DNA of 64,000 nt from Lepidodermella squamata. Taxonomy: Eukaryota; Gastrotricha. The DNA is taken from assembly GCA_047495785.1 (NCBI GenBank), contig JBLDXI010000024.1, positions 2,294,001-2,358,000 on the forward strand, given 5' to 3'. Positions 22,770 through 33,515 of this stretch are shown here, in pieces; positions within the stretch are counted from its first letter, which is position 1, and each line of letters opens with the position of its first letter. A program made the translations under genes and the position numbers. The notes under the pieces are model-generated. The model was not told the origin of the DNA, ran no database searches, and saw only the letters and a program-made list of their open reading frames with translations.

Positions 22770-24536
22770 ATGCAGATAATGAATATTTTAAGGTGGCTGC
22801 AAAACGCTGTTTTATGCCCATCGCGGCGGTTGGGTTTTATTTTCACTGGTCTTATAGCTATATTCAGCGTATTCACTCTCGTCGCTGTTGTAACATTCAG
22901 CCCGGTTTTACGTAAACAAGGCTTTTTATTATGGCCTATCGATAATTCCGACCTTGACCTGATTTTTGCGAATCGAACAAATTTCTTCGAAGGCGATTGC
23001 GATAATAATGGCGGAATTAAACCGAATTATTCGCAAGTTTGGCCAGATATCGATGTTATGGTACCAGTGGCGCCGAGTTGGTCGAGCATCGGCGAATTGA
23101 AACGACTTTTATTGCCATCATACGCGCTGTTCTGGCCAATCGCGCAATCTGGGTCACGGTTATTGGTAATTATCGATGAGGAGGAAGTCACGCAAGCGGC
23201 GAGGGGCAATGCGAGCACGAATGAATTGATCGAGAGTTTAAAAAAAGCACCCTGTTCGGCTACTGGGTTGCGATATTTACCGTTCAGATTTGCTCTGGAT
23301 TACCTGCCTCGAGGCGATATTGGATATTTGTTCATGTCAGGGCATAGCAGGTAATTTTGAGTTTTTCTCGAATTTTTTCGATTTTTGAACAAATCTGCAA
23401 CAATAAATTTGAGGTTCAAGCGCTAGTCTCAGCATCCTAAGCTTTGAAATAAATTTCTTATTTTTTTTCAATGTTGATAGTGATGCCCTTCGCAGATATA
23501 AGGGTTTAGGGTTTAGGGTGCATCCACTTGTATATATTTTTGAATTTATTAAATATTATTAAATTTTTCAATTTTTCAATTTTGAATCAATTATTATTAG
23601 CTTTAAAAATGTACTTAATTTTTTTTTATTAATCAGACAAATAACTCGAATTTTGAATTTTTAGACAACAATGGGTCGAATTTTGGGCCGACAACTTCAC
23701 GCAGGCTGAATTCGTCGGATTTGTGGACACAGACACGGTTTTCGTTACTCAAGTGGCTTATCCTGATCTTTTCGACTCAAACGGCCGCCCTATTGTTCGA
23801 CCTTTGTACGGCAAGCCAAGCAACGACTGGTGGTCTAAAGTGCCACAAGGAACCTACAACGCAATCGGCCGCAAAGGTAAAACAATCAAAATGTCCAAAA
23901 CTGGGTTAAAATTTTCGAATAATTATTTCAGAGCCATTTTCATGCATGACCTACTTCCCGATTATCATAAAAGTCGCTCACCTGGCGTTGATTCGCGAGC
24001 ACGTTCGCAGCCACCTTAAAACTCTCACATTCGACGACGCTTTTCTGAAGATAATTGCCGAGGGCGCATATTTCTCGCAGTTCGACATCATGTGCGCGTA
24101 TTTGTGGTACTACGAACGCGATAGCTACAACTGGGTCATCTCAGAGCGTGACCCTAAGTGGTGGGGCCCGGTGCCGGCCGGTCAGGTTGAAAGCATGGAT
24201 GAGGCCGGGTTCAAGCCACAACACGCACCCCGCCTCGCCGTTCACTGGTCCTACGAAGCTTTCAGCTTCAACTCCGAGGCTGTAAAAACAATTTTCGCAA
24301 CAGGGTTGTGTTATTCGATGCGTGACGAGGAGGCAGCTCGTTACGCGAAATGCGTGGATTTATTCAAAAATAGCTCGCGATACGACTCAGTCAACATATA
24401 TGAGTGGACATTTGAATGGTATAACCTGGCTCATGATCCTGAGGAATCGATCAAAGCGCATCGGGCGCGGCTCAAAACCAACGAAGCGTGGCCGTTTGAA
24501 CCTGAAGAGTATCTTGTTAAAAAGTACCTTGTTTGA
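22770..24536 (+). CDS. GT1: type II membrane glycosyltransferase-like protein
   Basis: Three exons: 22770-23350, 23665-23876 and 23932-24536. Near the N-terminus is one membrane anchor (GFIFTGLIAIFSVFTLVAVV), then a lumenal domain. The core is RQQWVEFWADNFT, then GFVDTDTVFV with a D-x-D motif of GT-A fold glycosyltransferases, then FSCMTYFPIIIKVAHL and QFDIMCAYLWYYERDSYNWVI. The same blocks occur in order in GT2 and GT3. I do not recognise a named family. Donor and acceptor are unknown; Golgi residence is inferred from the topology. An alternative start is the Met at 22779. The 3' end converges on the channel gene, about 165 bp away. Confidence 0.75.
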
Positions 24537-24700
24537 ATAAAATCCATGGCATGCTTCTATTATCGATTCTTTTCAATCAAATTATACGACAATAATAAGT
24601 GCAATATTTGATTGCATTTTTTTTGATCAGGTTAAAGTTTGGTGCTTTTAATTACGTTATCACAGGTCATGCTGTGCTTCTACTTTTGGGTTGAATAGCG

Positions 24701-27700
24701 CTATTCGAATTCGTGGAAGTAGTGCACCTTGATGTCTTCGATCGAGTAGAAGTAATTAGTCGCGTTGTGGGCGTCCTCGTCGAACGACCTCAGGTACTGG
24801 TTGTAGACATGCGGCACCGCGACGAATATGACAAAGGGCGATATAACGTTGCTGATGGCGAAGACGTACATGCAAATTTTATCCAGCATCAGGCAAAATC
24901 GCAGCCACTAAAAACAATAATTAGAAATAAAATAAAAAATATATATTCACATTTATCAATAAATTAATTTATAAATTTAATCAATTTATTCATTTCAGTT
25001 GTCGTAATAGAACCTTCTAATAATTTTAAATTTAAAAAATTACAGCGCGATTTTTTGAAAATACGCTTTTGAAAAGAATTGAATATTGAATAATATGACC
25101 CATGTTAGGAGAAAATTCGGGGTAAGCCGAATTTAAAAAAAGTGCAAAAAATTAATTTTAAATTTTAAATTTAATTTTCAGAAATTTTACCTCATTTCAA
25201 AAAATCATTATAACCATTTATTTTTTCGCATTCAATTTCCTATATTTTCAGACAATTAAAATATTGAAATGAAATTTTTTGAAATTTTGAAGATTTTACC
25301 TGGTCTTTGCAGACAATCAATGAAGGGCTCGATGAAGTCGCAGACGTAGAGCCGCGACTTGATCCCCTCGACGAAACCGAAGACAAACCCGGCGATGGGG
25401 TCGATGAAGACAGCGGCCTTAGCAACGACAGCGACGAGTTAGGCGCCGGGGCTGGCGACGTGATATGCGACGAAGTCAGCGTTGAATAATGATGAAACTG
25501 CCCACTACTGCCGCCAGTGTAGCCATCCATCGGGTCGTAGTATCGTTGCGGGTTGAAATTCACGGCCTTTTTAGCCGCCGCCCGCCAGCGCTGGCTGAGG
25601 ACACCACCGGGCGTTGCTATGGCAACATCTGTCAGCGGCGTCTCTGTCGTCACAGGTGTTGTCGCGGCCTCAGTCGATGGGGTCACCTCTTGCATTTCGA
25701 TTGCCATAGTCTCTGAGAGCGTTGTCTGGCGCTGGTGGCGGCGCAGTTCTCGGTAAAATTTACGCATCCTCTCCGCAACTCGGCGCTGCTTAGTCGACCC
25801 GTTGGCTAGTTGTGGCGATATCAACTTCGCCCGGCCGTTGCTCCCAGAACTTTCCGACTTGGCCATCGCCTCGTCATTCTCATCAACGTTAGGCAGGTGA
25901 GGCGAGGCTGCGTGATTGTTGTTGACCGCTATTAATTTTCTCCGACTTGGTGGCGTTCGGCGCGTGCGAACCGGCGAGTGATGCTCGATTGTCTTCTCCA
26001 CGGTCGATTTGATGTCCCAGAAGAAGAACGACTTGATGAGAACGCCGAGGGTGGGAAATGTGCATGATGATAGCAACGGCGAACTCGATACGCGGAACCA
26101 GACATGCTAAAATTTGAAAATAAATGAATTTTCTACTTATCAAATATTTCCCATTATTTTTTCTAAAGAGACGTCACGGGGTATTATTTTCTGATACAGG
26201 AATAGAGCTGATAAGGTAGCACCGATGAGCATTTTATAACTCAAAGCTTACGACAATTTGGTCAACTATACTGAGTTTAGGGGAAAATTGCACCTGCAGT
26301 AATTTCTCACTAAAATATGTGGGCATTGAGGCATATGGCATCATGATAGCGAGACAATAGGCGTGAAGTGCGTGCTTCTGTCGCTTGTCGCAATTTCATC
26401 AAACTACGTGCACACTATTGCATGCAGCCCTCGTGGCCTAATGGCAAGGCGTTGGACTTCTAATTCAAAGATTGCGGGTTCGAGTCCCGCCGGGGGTGTA
26501 ATATTTTTACTTTTACTTTATTTTTTTTATTTTTATTTTTTCATTTTCACATCGTCTCCAGAATTAAAAGTGGAATTAAATTAAGCAATTAAGAATTTTC
26601 ACCCGCTAATAAAACGCTGATTATCAACTAATCTACGTGACGCAAGTAGGGTTGTAATCGACAGAAAAGCACAAACTTCGTCTTGAAATGGGTGATTCTG
26701 GCGTGCCAATTTTTCTATATTACCGGTAGCTCTTGGGTACGGCTAACGACAGGTAAAATTTGGCTTTTATCGGGTCGTTCATTGTTGTGTAACAAAAATT
26801 GCAAATTTACACTTTTCCTTCGATGACAACCCTGAAGATGTGTAAGAGATATGACCGCTTGCCGAGCAAAAAAAGAGAGTTATTTTCGATATTTTTTAAT
26901 GCCAGAATTGAAAAGTAGAGACAATTTTTCTTGCGTATCATTGAGACCAGGAAACAAACTGTTTGCTTATCATTAGGCGTGAAGCGCGCATGAATTTTAG
27001 TGGTCGCTTGATAAAGGACGTACTGTGTGTATTTTATCGTGTGCTCCTGTAGCATAGTCGGTTATTGCGTCGTACTTATAAGCAGTGCATGCATGCAAGC
27101 TGAGTAATGCGAAGGTCGCGAGTTCGAGCCTCGCCAGGAGCAAATGTTTTGAAAAAATTCTTTTTATTTATTTTTATTTTTATTTTTAATAGTTATTTGT
27201 TTGCAAAAATAAATTTATCCAAGTATCTTGTTAGATGTATCAGTTAACGAATCTTTTAAAACTGAAGGTAATATAAAAGCAAAATTTATGAGACATTCGC
27301 TGCAGGGCTTATCACAACATGGCGCGTGAAAAATTGCAGCTGACTTCCTCGTGATTTCTCTAGTCATTCGCTTGGTCATTTACTATTGCTGAATTTTTCA
27401 ATAATCGAGTAGCCCCTGTGGCCTAATGGCAAGGCGTCGGCCTCCTAAGCCGAAGATTGCGGGTTCGAGTCCCGCCGGGGGTGCAATATTTTTTCTGAAT
27501 TTGCACGATTTTTTTAAAGGAAAATCCACATAAGGTGACTACAAAAAGTATTTCGCCCCTGGTGGGACTCGAACCCACAATCTTTGAATTAGAAGTCCAA
27601 CGCCTTGCCATTAGGCCACAAGGGCTGTTCGAATCCACCTTAATCCAGGTGTTTCAAAAATTATTTGACTTGGGCCTTTTTTGTTAGCAAAAATGAGTGC

Positions 27701-29495
27701 GCCGCCCGGGAGTCGAACCCGGGTCACAAGAATGGGAATCTTGTATGATACCGTTACACTAGCGGCGCTTCATACCATTTCATATTTTTTTTAGGATCTA
27801 GTAAGTGAGGCGGCGAGATCTTCCTTCATTTTCAAGTTTCAAAAAATGACTCACCATGTTGACAAATGTGACGATCATTGAGAACAGCATACAAGCCGTA
27901 AAAATTTCAATGTAAAGCTGCGTTAAAGAAATGCCATCTGACGATTTCGGTGTTTGAGACGTTAGCGATGATTGAATGACCGACTAGCAAAAAATTAATC
28001 AGAAATTAATTAAAAATAATAATAATAAATACCTGAGCGACGAAAATACCAGTAAGCAGTGTAATTCGAGCAGGATGCTCAACAGGGAGCGACTAAAAAT
28101 TAAAAAAAAAAATTCGTAAAAATGTAATTAAAAAATTCTAAACTCACATGTGACAAAACTTGCATAATCGAAATAAGGGCGCACGGGAACACGTATAGCG
28201 TGATGTAGTGTAGCGTTCTCCTCCGAACGTGAAAGACAAATCGCATGGTAGAAAATTCGAAGCCGTCATAAAACGCCTTGCCGGAAACAGCGTCTACCCT
28301 ATCAAGATCCCACTGGTGATTTCGATAAAAGTCTTTCACGTCGATAGGGTCGACTGGCCACAGCACGAGTTCGATCCATTCGATGGGGTACGTCCATGAT
28401 TCGAACTGCATTTCACACACCTGCCGGTCGAACGGGAAGAAGGTCAGCGAAATTTTGCATTTCGTCGAAAAACGGCCGGATGGATAAAAGCCGACTGAGC
28501 CGAGATGTGACACTTCAACGAATGAAGTTCGATTTGTAATATAAGGCTCGGCACTATTTATGAGCGCGACATCAGGTAACCTGATCAAATTAAAATTATT
28601 GAAAAATTAAAATTATTAATTTATTAAAAATTATTAAAAATTGAAAAAATAATCAGAAAATTACGAATAAATTACCAAATTTCCGAGCTTGGTAAAACGA
28701 GTGAGGTAAGATTGCCGAACTTCGCGGGATCCCACTGCAAATATTCATCGATCCATTTCAGCTTGACACAACCAGATGTGACCATGGGGTCTTGATTTTC
28801 GAGCTGTTAATCAATTTCAAGTCATAATTATTTTTAAATTTTTTTATAAATTTTTGTTTACAATTTCGTCGACGGACATGATGCAAATTCCAAGAGATAT
28901 AAACAGCCGTTCGTGGTGGTTCATTTTCGGCCTCACCGTTTTTCGATAACGACCGGGCTTAAATAAATATCGGTATCTAAATTATAAAAATTAAGTAGGT
29001 ATAAATCGGAAAAAATTTCGATTTTTCTTACAATCGATGTTCAGCCGATGATGGTTTTTTGTTACTCGTTGATTTGCCGTTCGCCCCACCAGCCCGGCTT
29101 GAGTTCAAATTGCGCCGGCTCTGGCCCCATCCGAATAGGAAAGCATCGTCCGATAGCCGATCGCCCATTTCAGCTAAATAATAAGGAGGATAATTTTCTT
29201 GGTTTTGATTATTTTCTAGCCACTGATTTCGCTCATCACCCGACGGTCCGATTAACAAGAGATGTCCCGCCAAAACAGGTGCGCAATAAAAAAGTTTTGG
29301 CGAGAAGCAAAAAATTACGAAAATCGTAAAATATTTCATTTGCGAGAATTTTCTAGTAAAAGCTATTTTTTAGTACTCACGCGAAACAGAGTCATCGTCG
29401 TCGAAAATTTCCGATTCCCTAATTGGTTGTGATGAGGAGAGGGCGAGCAGGAGGCCGAGTGCGGCGGGCCAAATTAACACCGGCGGTTTTTTCAT
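24701..29495 (-). CDS. Cys-loop ligand-gated ion channel subunit
   Basis: Exons (high to low): 29495-29381, an exon ending at 29032, 28976-28862, 28803-28676, 28580-28148, 28092-28033, 27983-27855, 26106-25300 and 24907-24701. Phases agree at all later joints. The protein has a signal peptide, an extracellular domain with RPKMNHHERLFISLGICI and SVDEI, W-LPDVALIN, and the Cys-loop CKISLTFFPFDRQVC (13 residues between Cys). M1 (YITLYVFPCALISI), M2 (ITLLTGIFVAQSV) and M3 (LYIEIFTACMLFSM) follow, then a roughly 270-residue Ser/Thr/Pro-rich cytoplasmic loop, then M4 starting WLRFCLMLDKICMY. Ion selectivity and ligand cannot be read from it. The exon ending at 29032 has its own ATG (29339) followed by a signal-like stretch, so two alternative first exons are possible. 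Confidence 0.85.
26427..26498 (+). tRNA. tRNA-Arg(TCT), chimeric copy, cassette 4
   Basis: A 72-nt cloverleaf with anticodon loop CTTCTAA, as in the other Arg(TCT) genes. Its T-arm and acceptor 3' strand (GCGGG...CCCGCCGGGGGT) match the Arg(CCT) genes. It sits in channel intron 26107-27854. Confidence 0.9.
27043..27142 (+). tRNA. tRNA-Ile(TAT) with intron, cassette 4
   Basis: Same 100-nt gene as at 8058 with the GCATGCATGC intron, intact, on the plus strand. Confidence 0.92.
27412..27483 (+). tRNA. tRNA-Arg(CCT), cassette 4
   Basis: A 72-nt cloverleaf with loop CTCCTAA, acceptor GCCCCTG/CGGGGGT, then ATTTTTT. Confidence 0.95.
27554..27625 (-). tRNA. tRNA-Arg(TCT), cassette 4
   Basis: Reverse copy of the gene at 7773, with loop CTTCTAA on the minus strand. 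The flank GAATCCACCTTAATCCAGGT matches the cassette 1 flank in reverse. Confidence 0.95.
27698..27768 (-). tRNA. tRNA-Gly(CCC), cassette 4
   Basis: A 71-nt gene with anticodon CCC on the minus strand. A T-run terminator follows on that strand (GCACTCATTTTTG in sense). Confidence 0.95.
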
Positions 29496-31308
29496 TGCGG
29501 GCCTGATGGTAGTGGCATGATGTTTCGCGTCAATTTGAAACTAATTTGCGATAAATTTGTCAGCCAGCATTTTTTTGAGAAAATAATCTAAAATTAAATT
29601 ATAAAAAATAATATAAATTATTAATAAACAAAATTCCTTATTTAATGCTGAAATGACGCCTATAAAATTGCCCGAAGGCGTTGATACTGCTGCGTCGAAT
29701 AATCGGATTATCCTGATAATTGGATGAGCTGATTGATAATGATCTAGCAAGCAGGCATACTATATACTTGAATTTGTCTCGGGCCGTCTTTCTAATCGAA
29801 CGTGCTCAGAAAAGTGAGACAACATTATAGCTATACATTCTTTATATATAAGTCTTCGTAAAGCAAGCGTGTGAATGACACACCTGAGTGCTAAAACTTC
29901 CGGGCAAATCAAATCGACATATACTTCATATAATAATGCACGAAGCCATGTGTAAATTTTTATTATTAATTATGTAAACAAAAGGCAATAATGTTGTCGG
30001 CATGGAATTATACTCATGTATAGTAAAACTTGAATTTTACTGGTGGGAATTTTACAGCGCGCGTAAAGAAAAAAATGAAGCGAAAATCAATAGCTATTTG
30101 TCAAAGTGCGACGAGAAGCACCTGCTCGTAATATGCAAATGAGAAATTTATTACACGACACCTTTCAAGTAATTGAATGCGCATTCAATGCACAAAAAGT
30201 CAGATGAATAGCGCCCCCACAAAACATGGAAATCCGAAATTATCTCGCCATATTATATGCCTCAAGGCTGGCCCTATTGATCGAAATATAGACAGTAAAG
30301 GCTAATGTAGACAGGTAGCGTAAAACCAACTCGTGTTGACCACAATGAAGAGGCTCAGCGCGGCAATTAGCGCGGATTGTCCCACGATGTTTACCTTCCT
30401 TAATATTATATCGCGCTACCGTGGCAATATTACCAAACCAGGTAGCTTCGCTTATATGACGGAAATCAAAAGGAACGCGTGGATACAAACATCAAATAAT
30501 AAGCCGTTTCTTGTTGTTGTTCGACGCTATAGCTAGGTCAACAAAGTGCGCGGCATATTTTTTATTGGTGCCTAGACATAAAAAATTATTTCCGTGCGGG
30601 TGGAATCCATTTTTCAATTATAGCATATCTCTGGGTCAAAAAATTTGAAATTTATCACGTGCATCGAGCCATATGCCTATCGATACGTCTAATCTTGCGC
30701 TATCAAGTGATACGGATCCTTTAGAACGTGAAAAAATTCAAAATTTACTTATCAAAGAGCTACTTTATTGTGACAAAAATCAGTGAAAGCTCAACGGACC
30801 ATGTTGTGATGTACTTAACTGTATAAACTTTGCGCGGTTGTAAAAAAATATAAATGTAATATAACAAAGTAGCAAGGAGAGTGTATTATTTTGTAGAGAA
30901 AGCGCGCGGTGCTGCCGCGCGGGATTTGCCCGAGCGTTTCTTAGTCATCGCGGGTATAGTCTATAAAAAGATATTAAAGCATTACTCTCGCCCGATTTGA
31001 GCGCGGCCTTAAGCCGTGCGAAAGGCACTGGGCAATAAAAATAGATACAAGGATCAAATCAGCTGAAAAACAAGCGTTCCAGTTCCCACAAGTCCCTAAA
31101 GCATAATAGTGCTAATTTTGCGGTAATTCAGTTTCACCGGATATGAAGGAATAAACAATAAACCAATAATTTTGCCGATTTATCACAACAAGACTCTTTG
31201 AATTTTAGTTTTATAGATTAAATGCGGCTCAAGATATTTTTTTGAAAAATTCTAAAAATTCATTCTGAAAATTATAAAAATTTCAAGTAAAATGGTTAGT
31301 AATTAATA
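29496..31308. other. Gene-free spacer upstream of the channel gene
   Basis: AT-rich. I see no credible coding exon or RNA gene here. It probably holds the channel promoter. Confidence 0.5.
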
Positions 31309-31498
31309 ACCAGTGCTATTGTTCAGCGCCGTACTCGGGCCGCCGGGCTCGTGCCTCTGGAATCCGGCCGTCGGGCTTGGGTTGCTGGGCTTGGGTCATC
31401 CTACAACCAACGCCCAACCCGATAACTGCGCATTAAGTCCCGGCCCAAACCCGGTGGCCCGAGTACGGCGCGCGCGAGTGCCTAACAACAGCACTGGT
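31309..31498. repeat. GC-rich foldback repeat
   Basis: The left arm reads ACCAGTGCTATTGTT, then GCCGTACTCGGG. The right arm is its approximate inverse, CCCGAGTACGGC, then AACAGCACTGGT. A related, weaker pair follows (CCGCGCTCGGGCC near 31511-31531 and GGCCCGAGCGCGG near 31619-31631). No ORF is credible. Confidence 0.65.
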
Positions 31499-31827
31499 TC
31501 CTATTGTTCTCCGCCGCGCTCGGGCCAACACCTTGGCCGGCCCGTGTGCGGTGAAGCGTGATTCCTTCGAATTTGTTAAATTTACAGTAAATGTCGCATA
31601 CGGGCACGCTATAGACTGGCCCGAGCGCGGAGTGGTAGAGTGCTGTTACCCGGTCGCATACGGGCCGAAATCGGGCTCGGGCCCCAACAAAACGACGCGG
31701 AAAACGTCCTGCCTTATAGCTCACACAATTCCACGCACTCACTCGCGCTTTCCACGGCTTTCGGTCGCGATTTGGTTGTGCAACCGCGCACACAGCACGA
31801 CTTTCCTTTGAAACTTTGACTTTCCTT

Positions 31828-32281
31828 GATTTTCTGCTCACAAATACTAGAAGCGGCCCTCTATCTAAGGATACCAGGCACACATAGTGTTCCCTTATGG
31901 ATAATTTAATAAAATTCGCCAAAAAGTGCTATATTTGTATGATATAACATGAGTAGGAATCTATATTTGAGAGAAGCACGAAATATAGATCGAGTAAAAC
32001 GAATGAAACGAGTGAAATCGAGGCGGAACGAGCCGGCAGGCGAGTGGAGACGAGATTTCACGAGGTGAATGTGTTTTACGAGATCTATACGAGTGCTTCA
32101 CGAAAATATAGGTTTCTACGAATGTTGTATCGTAAAATATTACACGTGTCTATATTTTTCGCACCGCAAAATAATAAATAATAAAAAATCCAACTTAAAA
32201 TTTCATCGAAATTTCATCGCACTATGTGTGCCTGGTATCCTTAGATAGAGGGCCGCTTCTAGTATTTGTGAGCAGAAAATC
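31828..32281. repeat. Long inverted repeat (MITE-like) with palindromic interior
   Basis: The arms 31828-31889 and 32220-32281 are almost perfect inverse copies, about 62 bp, starting GATTTTCTGCTCACAAATAC. The 330-bp interior is itself partly palindromic (CATGAGTAGGAAT...TTTCTACGAATG) and contains GGAACGAGCCGG, which is repeated at about 37235. Confidence 0.75.
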
Positions 32282-33515
32282 AAAAATTTAAAAAGAGGTA
32301 CCTGCCGCTTTTTCAATTTTTGAAATTAATTAAAATTATAATGGGCGGATAGGGCGTTGGGTGGCATAAAAAGTGGTCGCGTGCCGCCCTTTTTGCAATA
32401 ACAGCTCGAATAAATTCACTATGGAAAGATCGTTAGTTTCCTATCTGTTACAGTGTTGTCTATGCCGCGCGGTTTCCATCGTTTTCCACGGCTTTCTACG
32501 ACTACCCACCACCATCCATGGCTTTTCATAAAATCCTTCCGCTTTCCAAAATGACGTTTAATTCGGCCTCATTTCTTGGTCAAAAACTTGCATAGGTAGT
32601 CTCAAATTATTTACTGATCTCAAATGGCGATGTAGTAGTAAGTGGCGAGTTAAAGTGTGTCTGTTTTTATGTTAACCGATTTAAACCGATAGGACAAGCC
32701 GTGAGTCATCGCTGTTTCCGGAAAAGCTACTCAACCGCCGTTTCAACACATTTCAGTCGATTTTCGGGTTAACTGTTTTCGGGGAAAATGTTTCAGCTAA
32801 TCCGTTTTCGGGGAAAGTTTTTCGGGGGCACGGGAATAAATCCTTATCGAGACTCGGGCTGTCTCATGAATTCATCCCCAAAATGAATGAAAATAGATGG
32901 ATTTGCATGAATAAACGAATACAACAACGAGAATTATTAATTCAGGAAATTCCATTTTATGCAGATAAATAACCGACAGTCATGGACATTTTGCCAGTCA
33001 CTCCTGGATCTAAAAAATTAGGCCAATTAGCTGTTGTTTTATATAATAATTATTTGAATGTGGAAAAATCTGTTTAAAATTCGATTTTCCGAAAAGCAAA
33101 CTATAAAATTATGGGACAAAGCCTTCCGCTACAAATCTAAAGCGTTGAAAAAATAACAATAATTTTTACGCTCAAAGCGCGCGATCGTCTCAATCGCTAG
33201 TCGGTATGCTATAGCGAGAAAGAAAAATATTTCCGATTGAAATTTGTCTGAGCTGTACGCAACCTCTTTGTATTAATTTATTTATGGTTTTAGTCACATG
33301 CAATCACATGCATCAACATTCACTTTTTAAGGTTATACCAATATGGCCTACCAATTTCTAAATGGTGGAATAGTCTTTGAGCAAAAATATTGATAACAGG
33401 CGATCAAAACTTAAGGTAGGTATTATTTATAATGCAAGTTTCTCAAACATTTTCATCAAATAAATTAGGATGAGCGGGTCCAAGACTTGGAGTTGAGCAA
33501 AGTTCTGCTTTTTAG
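32282..33515. other. Gene-free spacer
   Basis: No gene seen. A stretch of about 35 bp at 32425-32460 (CGTTAGTTTCCT...GTTACAGTGTTG) matches, in reverse, sequence upstream of P2 near 17950-17985, so it is probably a dispersed repeat end. Confidence 0.45.

Noticed and set aside
30240-30536. Short ORFs on both strands
   Set aside because: No domain, no splice partners and base composition like the spacer.
31482-31922. 146-aa minus-strand ORF
   Set aside because: It lies over GC-rich foldback repeats and reads as repeat translation.
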